Source: Xylanibacter ruminicola | GTDB taxonomy: Bacteria > Bacteroidota > Bacteroidia > Bacteroidales > Bacteroidaceae | DNA: 64,000 nt | Assembly: GCF_900142525.1 (NCBI RefSeq) | Contig: NZ_FRBD01000017.1 | Span: forward strand, 54,355 to 118,354 | Direction of reading: 5' to 3' | Shown here: positions 55,159 through 62,728 of the stretch, in pieces | How the letters are laid out: each line of letters opens with the position of its first letter | Position numbering within the stretch: the stretch's first letter is position 1 | Program-made: the position numbers and the translations under genes | The notes under the pieces: generated by a model | The model's database searches: none | Told to the model about the DNA's origin: nothing | What the model saw: the letters and a program-made list of their open reading frames with translations, nothing else

Positions 55159-55165
55159 TATAATG
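55148..55165 (+). promoter_or_regulatory. Strong Shine-Dalgarno sequence before the J-domain-like gene
   Basis: GGAAGGAGGTGAT lies 4 bp before the ATG at 55163 and matches the 16S rRNA 3' end perfectly. Such sites are rare in this genome. It decides the start choice. Confidence 0.7.
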
Positions 55166-55453
55166 TGGTTTTTCAAAAAGAAGAAACAAACGGGACAGGA
55201 CATATTAATCGAAAGGATCAAGGCAGAGCAACTTGATATGCAAGGATTATTCTCAAATATCAACAAACGTGGAGAGGTCGAGGCTTTATTCAAAGAGCTG
55301 TCTAAACTGTCCCATCCAGACAAATTTGAGAAGGATCCAAAGAAGAAGGAGATTGCCCAGAAGCTATTTACTCAAATACAAAGCAACAGAAACAATTATA
55401 CTCAGTTGATGGAACTGAAAACTATTGTAGAAGTCAAACTTTTAAACGATTAA
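55163..55453 (+). CDS. J-domain-like protein
   Basis: A 96-residue protein with HPDKFEKDPKKKEIAQKLFT at 51-70, which matches helix II-III of a DnaJ J domain, including the HPD signature needed to stimulate DnaK/Hsp70. The helix before it is present (EVEALFKELSKLS). The rest is shorter than usual and the N-terminus is basic. It probably recruits the host DnaK for an element function, as phage J proteins do. Inference from a short motif. Confidence 0.65.
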   Translation: MWFFKKKKQTGQDILIERIKAEQLDMQGLFSNINKRGEVEALFKELSKLSHPDKFEKDPKKKEIAQKLFTQIQSNRNNYTQLMELKTIVEVKLLND

Positions 55454-55457
55454 TTAT

Positions 55458-56129
55458 ATGAAGTGCGCTGTATGCGGAAAAGAATTTGGTAACGGTGCTA
55501 ACTGCAAGAATTGCGGCACTGACAGGGTTACTGGTTTAGGTAACTATCGTGGTTATGATGTCCCTTCAAATAGTTCAAAAACTGTTGGGAGTTATTCTTC
55601 AAGAAGAGAGAATCCTCACCAAATAGTTGATAACGAACCAAAGATTGTTAAGGTAAACTCCATGATTTGCCATGCTTGTGGTGAAATCATCCCCGCAGAT
55701 TCAAAATTCTGTCCCCATTGCAGTACCAATCTTTACGTGACCTGTCCCAAATGCGGACATGAATATTCTTCTCAGTACCCTGCTTGTAGCAAATGTGGTA
55801 CGAATAGACAGAAATATGAAAAAGAACAAGCGAGAATTAGATGGGCTAAGATTGATGAAGAGAATAAAAGGAAGCGAGAGCAGGAGAAGGCAAGGAAACA
55901 ACATGAAGAATGGCTAAAGACTCCTGAGGGACAAGCAGAACAAAGAAGGAAGGACGAGGAAGTAAGAAGAATACAAGAAGAAAGAAGAAGGAGGAGAAAA
56001 GAACAGGAAGAAGAATGGGCCAGAGCAGCAAAACAAGGCAATTTACAAACTAATATTGCTTATTTAATTGTTTTTGGTCCTATACTCATCATGATAATTT
56101 TAGCTATTGTACTATTCTTCTCTAAGTAA
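55458..56129 (+). CDS. Zinc-ribbon protein with C-terminal membrane anchor
   Basis: A 223-residue protein with three Cys4-type zinc ribbons: residues 3-19 (CAVCG..CKNCG), about 71-90 (CHACG..CPHCS) and about 95-113 (CPKCG..CSKCG). A highly charged Glu/Arg helix (about 116-198) and one membrane segment at the very C-terminus follow (LIVFGPILIMIILAIVLFF). The tail-anchored layout puts the zinc ribbons in the cytoplasm. Function unknown. It follows the J-domain-like gene by 4 bp. Confidence 0.75.
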   Translation: MKCAVCGKEFGNGANCKNCGTDRVTGLGNYRGYDVPSNSSKTVGSYSSRRENPHQIVDNEPKIVKVNSMICHACGEIIPADSKFCPHCSTNLYVTCPKCGHEYSSQYPACSKCGTNRQKYEKEQARIRWAKIDEENKRKREQEKARKQHEEWLKTPEGQAEQRRKDEEVRRIQEERRRRRKEQEEEWARAAKQGNLQTNIAYLIVFGPILIMIILAIVLFFSK

Positions 56130-56189
56130 AACCTTCTCATATAATAATGCCGAGTAGAAATATTTACTTATTAGTTGAATAAACGTAAC

Positions 56190-56630
56190 ATGAATGAACA
56201 AATAGGAAAATCAATAGAAGAACTACGGGCATACAACAAATCTTTAGAGCGATCCCCCGAATACCAGCGCATTTTGCCTGAAGTTATGTGGGAGGTCAAT
56301 ACTCAATTTGTCAAAGAGATAATAGCACAAGAAGAACGTTGGCTGTCATATAAAGTGGAAGAAGAACCCATAGAAGATGACGATCCTATTATAGTTGAGT
56401 TCTTCAAAACTCTTCGTGCAGACTTAAAAGCACAAGATGAATTACGAAAAAAACGAATTGAGGAAGCCAAAGAGTTGTTACCCACTGATCCTGCCCGTGC
56501 CGCAGAATTGTTAAGTAAACTTGGTAGTTGTCACACTCTATGGGCTTTACAAAAGCGCATCCTAAAGGAAAAATATGGGATTACTTGGTACACTCCTGCA
56601 GAACTGAATCCCGATGTAAAGTTTGATTAA
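56190..56630 (+). CDS. Unknown element protein, 146 residues (charged, helical)
   Basis: A highly charged helical protein rich in Glu and Lys without recognised family. The ATG at 56190 is preferred over an in-frame upstream codon. It lies between the zinc-ribbon gene and a 262-residue gene and belongs to the same block. Confidence 0.6.
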   Translation: MNEQIGKSIEELRAYNKSLERSPEYQRILPEVMWEVNTQFVKEIIAQEERWLSYKVEEEPIEDDDPIIVEFFKTLRADLKAQDELRKKRIEEAKELLPTDPARAAELLSKLGSCHTLWALQKRILKEKYGITWYTPAELNPDVKFD

Positions 56631-56648
56631 ATAGCTACAATATGAAAT

Positions 56649-57437
56649 ATGAAAAAGAAGAAGCCATCATTACTAAATGAAAACGACGTCTTCAATCTCA
56701 AGCAGATTGATTGGGCATTAAATCAGAATGAAGAAGAAAGTGTTTCTCAGGCCAGTTTGCGATATGGCGACATGCCTGATGAAGACTTACTACGACCTGC
56801 TCAAAAAGCACATGAATCATTGTGCAAAGACAATCCGAAATTGGATAGTGAAAGTTTTAATATATGGCGTAACGAACTGATAGAGGACAGTAATCTATTT
56901 CGACTCGACAAAGTAATGATTGATGCAGTTAAAGAGGCTAAGGCTATCTTCGACAGCAAAATTAGCGAGTGGATAGAGGAAGGCATAGTAAGTTCAAACT
57001 ATGACACAGGCTTTGCATTTTGGGGAATCATTGGAATAGTGTTATATAATTATTCAATTTTGTTGGGCGATAAGAAGAGTGGATTGCACAACGAAGCCTT
57101 CTTTAGCAAGAGTCTATTAGGGAAATATAAGATCACAGCTCTTGAAGATGAGGACGATTCTACTCTGAATAATTTCCAGAACACTCATTCATATGACCGT
57201 TTTGATGTTGAAGCCATCCAGCTTTATGTGATGGAGAGATACGAATGGCTTGATAGACATGCCGAGATTTGCGACATCTATAATGAGGTAAAAGAAATTG
57301 TCTATGAAGATCCGAATCGGAAACTGAGTGAAACGAAAGCAAAACTTGAACTGCTAGCAAAATCGTCTGGTGAGAAGAGATTTCAATATGCTCTACTATA
57401 TGCATGTACAGTTATTGAGCGGAGTCTAAACAAATAA
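56649..57437 (+). CDS. Unknown element protein, 262 residues
   Basis: A mostly helical, acidic protein with one hydrophobic stretch (FWGIIGIVLYNYSILLG, about 120-136), possibly buried rather than membrane-spanning. No family is recognised. It is the last gene of the block and is followed by the second GGTGACA inverted repeat. Confidence 0.6.
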   Translation: MKKKKPSLLNENDVFNLKQIDWALNQNEEESVSQASLRYGDMPDEDLLRPAQKAHESLCKDNPKLDSESFNIWRNELIEDSNLFRLDKVMIDAVKEAKAIFDSKISEWIEEGIVSSNYDTGFAFWGIIGIVLYNYSILLGDKKSGLHNEAFFSKSLLGKYKITALEDEDDSTLNNFQNTHSYDRFDVEAIQLYVMERYEWLDRHAEICDIYNEVKEIVYEDPNRKLSETKAKLELLAKSSGEKRFQYALLYACTVIERSLNK

Positions 57438-57446
57438 ACATATGAG

Positions 57447-57502
57447 GGTGACATTTTAACACTAAAATTGTTCTTATAAGCCCGAATTGTTAATTTGTCA
57501 CC
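57447..57502. repeat. GGTGACA inverted repeat, second copy
   Basis: GGTGACA at 57447-57453 and TGTCACC at 57496-57502 are perfect complements, 56 bp end to end. Same ends and similar spacing as at 51542-51605. Confidence 0.75.
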
Positions 57503-57642
57503 CTTGCTAATAGATTCCGAGCAAAATCGCTTTATTTTGGCAATTCCAGAGATTTAAGATTTTTAACTTGGACTTCTAATCGGAAAAGCATATACTTGGT
57601 TAGTTGATTAGTTCTCAGTAACACAATATATCCAACTTCTCA

Positions 57643-57670
57643 GAGGTGTAGGAATACGCCTCTTTCTTTT
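57643..57670 (+). terminator. Hairpin terminator upstream of the second helicase-like gene
   Basis: GAGGTGT / ACGCCTC (one G-U pair), loop AGGAAT, followed by TTTCTTTT. Confidence 0.75.
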
Positions 57671-57808
57671 GCGCTGGAACAGAACATTTTTTTTCAGCCG
57701 CTCCTTAAGAACCAGAGAAAATATTCTGTACTGTAAACTTGTCAACAATCAGCAGATTATATTTATTGGCTCAGATGCCGTTACAGTTAACTAATCAAAA
57801 CATTAAAA

Positions 57809-59449
57809 ATGAGTTCAGAAATTCAAATTATCAATGGTGGAGAAGCCCGATACCTAAGCGAGCTTCCCGATTTTCAAGATGGATTACCTCACGGTATCGT
57901 GAACAAGACCAAGACAGATGTTGGTGGTACTTATGTTGCCATTAATTGCAAGAGCAACTATATTGTAGTATGCCCATTCATAGATTTAGTCGAAAGCATT
58001 GCAGCAGATAAGAATAACAGATACGAGGTGTTCAAATGCTATGGGAAGGTAACTGAATCGGCATTCAATAAGTACATAAGAGAGCACCAGATATACAAGA
58101 TTGCTGTTACTTATGACAGCCTACCTAAGCTCTTAAAGTGGATGGATGGTAAGACTGATGGCTGGAAACTATTAATAGATGAATATCACTTGATTCTTGA
58201 AGATATGGATTTCCGAGAATCTGCTATTACCAATATGTGCAAGACAATACGGGCTTTTGATCATTACACATTCTTGTCTGCAACTCCAATAGATGAAGAT
58301 TACGAAATCGAGTTCTTTAAACGGTTGCCACACTATCGGGTAGAGTGGAACCAGAGAATGCCGATTACTGTTAGAAAGATCAAGGCTACCAATCTTTGCA
58401 AAGGACTGTGCAAACTAATCCGAATATTCAATGAAGAGGGATTTGCCCTACCAGACATCAACGGAGAAGAAAAAGAGGTAGAACAATTATTTATCTTTCT
58501 TAATTCCGTGACAACCATTAAACAAGTCGTGGAGTCACTGGCATTAGATAGAGACGGGGTTAAAATATGCTGTGCTACCAGAAAACGTAACAGGCTGATT
58601 CTTGGTGAGTATCCTATTGAATCGGTTATCGCTCCCAATAAGCGCATCAACTTCTTTACCAAGAAATGCTTTCAGGGCTGCAACCTCTTTTCCAATAACG
58701 CATTGGTAATAGTAACAAGCGATGCATACAGGACACAAACGCTGGTGGATATATCTACTACAATGGAACAAATTAGTGGTCGTTTAAGATGTAACAGCGA
58801 GTACCAGAACATTTTCCGAAATACGATGGTGCATATCTACTCTACCAATGATAACATACCATCAGACGAGGAGTTTCAAGAGGAAATGCAACGTAAAGAG
58901 GAAGATGCCGCACAGTTACTTTCATTACAAAGTAAGGCTGATGAATCGGAACTTGAAGTGCTTATCCGCAGAGTAACGGTAGAAACTGATCTATTGTCTA
59001 TCGAGGATGGGCGATTAGTTTATAACGAGTACAAGAAACAGTCTTTCATCCACAAGCACAAGATACGTCAGGCTTACAAAGACGGAAAGAATCTCTGGGC
59101 GTTCTATGACAAGTCCGAGAAACTTAGACAGACCAAGCAAGAATCTATCGACAAGAAAGAGTACGATAAGTTTGACGTACAACTTGCCAGAGCAATCATT
59201 ATCTCCTATGAGCAATTGCTAAAGGACTACTTGGAGCATCCATCAGCAGATTACGATGATGAAAATCCAGAGTTCCGAGATTTCAGATTATACCTTACTG
59301 AAAAGGAAATGAACAGCCTCAGATGGAATAAGGATAAGATGATGAAGGCTGTCAAGGACAAGAAAAAACTACAACAGGCATTCAAGGCGATCTATAAAAA
59401 GGACGAGTTCATCAGTGACAAGGACTTGAAGCTAAAACTTGCTGAATAG
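57809..59449 (+). CDS. SF2 helicase-like protein with unusual P-loop (second copy)
   Basis: A 546-residue protein with GIVNKTKTDVGGT at 29-41 in place of Walker A, DEYH at 124-127, SATP at 157-160 and QISGRLR at 321-327. It is a distant paralogue of the protein at 49800: both have a Gly-x-Gly-x-Thr P-loop region, FFT..F.G.D/N-type motif before motif VI and a long Lys/Glu-rich C-terminus. The Lys in NKT is displaced by about six residues from the normal position. Likely a nucleic-acid translocase for element replication; inference. Confidence 0.75.
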   Translation: MSSEIQIINGGEARYLSELPDFQDGLPHGIVNKTKTDVGGTYVAINCKSNYIVVCPFIDLVESIAADKNNRYEVFKCYGKVTESAFNKYIREHQIYKIAVTYDSLPKLLKWMDGKTDGWKLLIDEYHLILEDMDFRESAITNMCKTIRAFDHYTFLSATPIDEDYEIEFFKRLPHYRVEWNQRMPITVRKIKATNLCKGLCKLIRIFNEEGFALPDINGEEKEVEQLFIFLNSVTTIKQVVESLALDRDGVKICCATRKRNRLILGEYPIESVIAPNKRINFFTKKCFQGCNLFSNNALVIVTSDAYRTQTLVDISTTMEQISGRLRCNSEYQNIFRNTMVHIYSTNDNIPSDEEFQEEMQRKEEDAAQLLSLQSKADESELEVLIRRVTVETDLLSIEDGRLVYNEYKKQSFIHKHKIRQAYKDGKNLWAFYDKSEKLRQTKQESIDKKEYDKFDVQLARAIIISYEQLLKDYLEHPSADYDDENPEFRDFRLYLTEKEMNSLRWNKDKMMKAVKDKKKLQQAFKAIYKKDEFISDKDLKLKLAE

Positions 59450-59605
59450 TTCAAACGGCTTGGTATTCTATTATCACCAAAAGCCACGCAGATTAAGCAA
59501 TGTAGCATATATAAAGTAGAGCGTTGTAGCCAAACCATAGATGGCAAAAAGGTGAATGGTTACCGATTTGGAGATACCATCTTTGACTATAGACTGTAAT
59601 GGGCT

Positions 59606-60025
59606 ATGCTATACTTTATAAAGAGCGGGAACTACTGCAAAATCGGATTTTCTAAAGATAGAAATGCGCTATTAACCAGACTGAGAGCATATCTAACACA
59701 TAATCCATCTTTCCAGATACTTGATATACGCAAGGGCGACCAAATAACAGAAAAACATCTCCACTCATTGATACCGAAAGGGCTACACCATTATGGCGAG
59801 TGGTGTGTCTGGAATAAAGAGATTGCACAGATATGGCTGCGAGCATATAAAGTCAAACCCGAGGAGCCCATTGAGGAATATTTCATCAAGAGGAACAAGA
59901 TCATAAACAGGGCGATAGTCAAAGAATACCAAGATACTTTTTTCTACAACCTCATAAGATACTTTAAAAAGGAATCCAACTTAGATATGTCTGAGCCAGA
60001 CGAAAAGGAATGGCGCACGCCATAA
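59606..60025 (+). CDS. GIY-YIG-like protein (T5orf172/MUG113 type)
   Basis: A 139-residue protein whose N-terminus MLYFIKSGNYCKIGFSKD matches the GIY-YIG fold variant of the T5orf172/MUG113 group, with a following Arg-Leu segment (LLTRLRAYLTHNP). The Glu of the active site may lie in EKHLHSLIP. Such proteins occur in phages and mobile elements as nucleases or DNA-binding parts. It is the last gene before attR and ends in a strong terminator. Confidence 0.75.
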   Translation: MLYFIKSGNYCKIGFSKDRNALLTRLRAYLTHNPSFQILDIRKGDQITEKHLHSLIPKGLHHYGEWCVWNKEIAQIWLRAYKVKPEEPIEEYFIKRNKIINRAIVKEYQDTFFYNLIRYFKKESNLDMSEPDEKEWRTP

Positions 60026-60035
60026 TAACAGCAAG

Positions 60036-60078
60036 TGGTACACCTAAGAGAGAAATCTTTATAGGTGTGCCATTTTTC
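60036..60078 (+). terminator. Terminator after the GIY-YIG-like gene
   Basis: TGGTACACCT / AGGTGTGCCA stem with an internal loop, followed by TTTTTCTTTTTC. Confidence 0.85.
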
Positions 60079-60302
60079 TTTTTCATACAAACTCGGAAAT
60101 AGAGGAACTGGCATTAGCAAGAAAACGAAGATATATGATTATTTTCTTCCACTTTTATATTTTTAACATGGAAAACATTGGCTATTTCAATAGATTTTTG
60201 TTATTTTGCAAAAGTTCTGATGTTTACTTATAGTTTACCGAAGGACAAATAGAGAGTTTATTAACGTGGTGAGAATCAATATGATGACGGCTCGTCCGAG
60301 AG

Positions 60303-60348
60303 AGATTGTGGTTCTGAATGTCGACGGTTCGAGTCCGTCCGGGCACCC
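60303..60348 (+). repeat. Right attachment site (attR), tRNA-His 3' remnant
   Basis: This 46-bp remnant matches 45985-46030. The T-stem here is GACGG / CCGTC instead of GTGGG / CCCAC, so both copies keep a perfect T arm. There is no 5' half, so it is not a functional tRNA. Confidence 0.88.
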
Positions 60349-60814
60349 AAGATAAAGGCTTGTAGGTCAAATACTTACAAGCCTTTTTGTTTCCTTTTTA
60401 GAATATAGTTTTAAGTTAAAATTAACTCAATTTCTGCTAAATTACTGTTAAATCGTGCGCTTTTGGCGCAAAATCGCCGCAAAATCGCCGCAAAAAGCCA
60501 CTATCCTATTTATAGCCATTCCTAAGACATATTTACGCCTGTTTTATTTCCAAAAATGAATCTGATAGCCAAAAATGGAAACGAAAATTGTAATGACAGG
60601 ACATTCAGACGTGTATTCTGACGTTCTGAATAAACATTAGAAAGGGAGATGCTTCTATTTGGAATGCTGCTCCCTTAACGTTGAAGAAACTCTCTACTGA
60701 TTGTAAGGTATTGAAATCTACATAGCCCATCTTCTTAACGTATGCAAGCCTTGCAAATCAAAACGGTCTGATAATTATTACGATTATTACTATCTTTGCA
60801 CAATCAAAAACAAA
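60349..60814. other. Non-coding stretch right of attR
   Basis: It holds a terminator (60354-60388), three 11-bp units CGCAAAATCGC (60467-60499), an imperfect inverted repeat ATTCAGACGT / ACGTTCTGAAT near 60603-60632 and a -7 box TATCTTTG at 60791-60798 for the next gene. No protein gene is seen. Confidence 0.6.
60354..60388 (+). terminator. Original tRNA-His terminator at attR
   Basis: An 11-bp stem AAAGGCTTGTA / TACAAGCCTTT is followed by TTTTT. The inner part GTAGGTC..ACTTAC resembles the hairpin after the intact tRNA, so the tRNA terminator is duplicated together with the att site. Confidence 0.8.
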
Positions 60815-61429
60815 ATGCTTATGAATTGGATGTGCTATTTGCTTATTTATTGTGGGATGTGTTATCTAGTGTTTATCTGCATATATGTATATAATATGTG
60901 GAAAGGAAAGGATATCATTGATGAAGAACCTAAAGTAAAAATAATGTTTTTTCTTGTAGTGCCGCCATTATTGCCTATTTTGTTCCCGGTGTTTTTTATT
61001 TCCGACAGAATCTCGAAAAGAAAAGAAACGATAAGAAATAGAGAAGAAGAGCAAAAGAAGAACGAGCTGAAAGCAAAGATAGGTTTGCGCCCAGATGAAA
61101 ACTATATGTGCTTTTCACATATGGGAGGTGCAGGTGTAATCAAATGTGCAGATTGTGGCTATGAAGAGAAAATCACTAGTTTTACTCATGGATCTTATTC
61201 TTGCACAATAGGAAGACAGTGTCCTAATTGCTATGCTTTCGTGGTTGAATATAACGAAAGCGAAAAATATCATTGCTTTGGTGATGCAGAAGAAGATTTT
61301 GTGTGTCGTAAATGCGGCACTATAATCAGAAAGAAGGAAGAAGCGATTTCTAAAGGTAACGATGATCCCCTATTTTGCCCAAAGTGCCATAGCGCCAGAC
61401 TACATTATCACATGATATATATCACTTGA
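60815..61429 (+). CDS. Membrane protein with C-terminal zinc ribbons
   Basis: A 204-residue protein with two N-terminal membrane segments (about 5-28 and 43-64) and a cytoplasmic charged helix. Several CxxC pairs of zinc-ribbon type follow (CADCGYEEK, CPNCYAF, CRKCGTI, CPKCHSA). No named family. It has a promoter-like -7 box 17 bp upstream. It lies outside attR but resembles the element in base composition. Confidence 0.65.
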   Translation: MLMNWMCYLLIYCGMCYLVFICIYVYNMWKGKDIIDEEPKVKIMFFLVVPPLLPILFPVFFISDRISKRKETIRNREEEQKKNELKAKIGLRPDENYMCFSHMGGAGVIKCADCGYEEKITSFTHGSYSCTIGRQCPNCYAFVVEYNESEKYHCFGDAEEDFVCRKCGTIIRKKEEAISKGNDDPLFCPKCHSARLHYHMIYIT

Positions 61430-61442
61430 AGAAGATGCAAAA

Positions 61443-61820
61443 ATGGAATTGAGAGCAGGAATATATATTTTTGAGTGTTACCCTATGCCATGGTTTGTAT
61501 ATGAATTAGGGCGCAAAAGAGATTGTTATGTTAAGCTCTTGATAGACTTGTCAGACAAAAACATACATGATCTTGTTGAAATGATGAATTGGTCCTGGGA
61601 TAATGAATGGTTTGAGCATTCAACGTCCGAGACGGTATGCACAGAATTGCTTAAGAATCATTTGCCATTATTGTATGAAAAGGTACAGTCATTAGCAATT
61701 CAACAGTTTCTTTGTAATTACCCTAATAGTGAAGGAATAGAGGATTTTGGATTGTTTGAGATATTTATTCCAGATGAAATACTTGATTATGCAGGTATAT
61801 CTGTAGACAAATCTGAATAA
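61443..61820 (+). CDS. Unknown protein, 125 residues
   Basis: A soluble, acidic protein without recognised domain, 13 bp behind the zinc-ribbon membrane-protein gene and probably co-transcribed. It begins MELRAGIYIFECYPMPWFVY. Confidence 0.55.
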   Translation: MELRAGIYIFECYPMPWFVYELGRKRDCYVKLLIDLSDKNIHDLVEMMNWSWDNEWFEHSTSETVCTELLKNHLPLLYEKVQSLAIQQFLCNYPNSEGIEDFGLFEIFIPDEILDYAGISVDKSE

Positions 61821-61892
61821 AACATGAGAGAAATGTTTCATTTCAAAAAAAATGTCTATCTTTGTACCAACAACAAAAAAAAATAAGCTGAC

Positions 61893-62708
61893 ATGAAGAA
61901 AACCTTACATATTGGCGATAATAACTCGTGGGAAGGAAGCATGAAGCTCTCCATGTATAATCTTGGTCCTAAGGATAGTTTTGACATCATGGCTTTTGAC
62001 TATTCGTTTTGTACGGCATGTCTGCCAAGGGGGTTGTCCAAATTAGAATTGGAACGTTGTCTTAAAGGGACTCATACAACTCTATACAATAACCTCGTCA
62101 TTAGATTTGCAAATATTGATCTAAGAGCTTATGATAAGATTGTTATTTGGCATACTTATGATTCCAACTCGCTGCTTCTGCTATATTTTTTTAGTTCGAT
62201 TGTCGAAGGCGATCTTTACCATTGCCTCATAGTAAGCGATGACGACACGAAGTGGACTGGTGGCGCAACTCCAGAAAACTTACAAGACGGATTCGAACGA
62301 ATCAAATTGCTTACGGATAAAGAAAGAACATTGTTCAATGGGATATACTCTTCTCTTCTTGGGACAGAAGGTGTTCCTAAAATAGCTGATGGGAAACAGA
62401 TTATTTGCAAGTCAAAAGAGTTCGTTAAGTCTCTTCTGTTGAAACATCTGACAAAAACGCCAAAACCATATGCCAGAATTGTCGGAGAAACGATTAGCGA
62501 ATTCCCCAAAGAATATCTATTTGATCCAATGTATCTGGATTGTTTGTTACTAGAAATGATAGAAGATGGCGAATTGAAACCATTACGAATTAAAAGGGAT
62601 AAATCATGTCGTCCGTATCCAATAGGAGGCTTCTATACAAAGAACTACTTCTACAAAGGCGAGGATATGGGCCAGTGGTATGGCTTTTCTGTTGTTAAGA
62701 ATCAATAG
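61893..62708 (+). CDS. DUF1835-like protein
   Basis: A 271-residue protein with the N-terminal pattern TLHIGDNNSWEGSMKLS and DKIVIWHTYDSNSLLLLYFF, which resembles the DUF1835 family of unknown function. A C-terminal wing-like domain ends in a Tyr/Gly-rich region. A TATCTTTG -7 box lies at 61857-61864. The assignment rests on pattern memory and is moderate. Confidence 0.6.
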   Translation: MKKTLHIGDNNSWEGSMKLSMYNLGPKDSFDIMAFDYSFCTACLPRGLSKLELERCLKGTHTTLYNNLVIRFANIDLRAYDKIVIWHTYDSNSLLLLYFFSSIVEGDLYHCLIVSDDDTKWTGGATPENLQDGFERIKLLTDKERTLFNGIYSSLLGTEGVPKIADGKQIICKSKEFVKSLLLKHLTKTPKPYARIVGETISEFPKEYLFDPMYLDCLLLEMIEDGELKPLRIKRDKSCRPYPIGGFYTKNYFYKGEDMGQWYGFSVVKNQ

Positions 62709-62728
62709 TTTTCAACTTTTTTTTTACT

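Larger units (their letters stand above)
57438..57808. other. Intergenic stretch with GGTGACA hairpin and terminator
   Basis: It contains the second GGTGACA inverted repeat (57447-57502), then AT-rich DNA, a hairpin terminator (57643-57670) and a short stretch before the second helicase-like gene. Confidence 0.5.
45985..60348 (+). mobile_element. tRNA-His-integrated element of about 14.3 kb
   Basis: The element is bounded by the tRNA-His 3' part (attL) and its 46-bp copy (attR). All genes are on the plus strand, from the integrase at the left end to a GIY-YIG-like gene at the right. Base composition and codon use (many AGA, ATA) differ from the core genes. It carries two SF2-helicase-like proteins and no recognisable capsid, tail, relaxase or conjugation genes, so it may be a satellite that depends on a helper, or a cryptic element. 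Confidence 0.85.

Noticed and set aside
55148..55165. A foreign gene start proven by the perfect Shine-Dalgarno
   Set aside because: The purine run is also the coding sequence for Gly-Arg-Arg-stop of the previous gene, so it may be coincidence. I kept it only as a feature.
60240..60348. A second functional tRNA at attR
   Set aside because: No acceptor 5' strand or proper D arm precedes the anticodon-arm remnant, so it is only the 3' part of tRNA-His.
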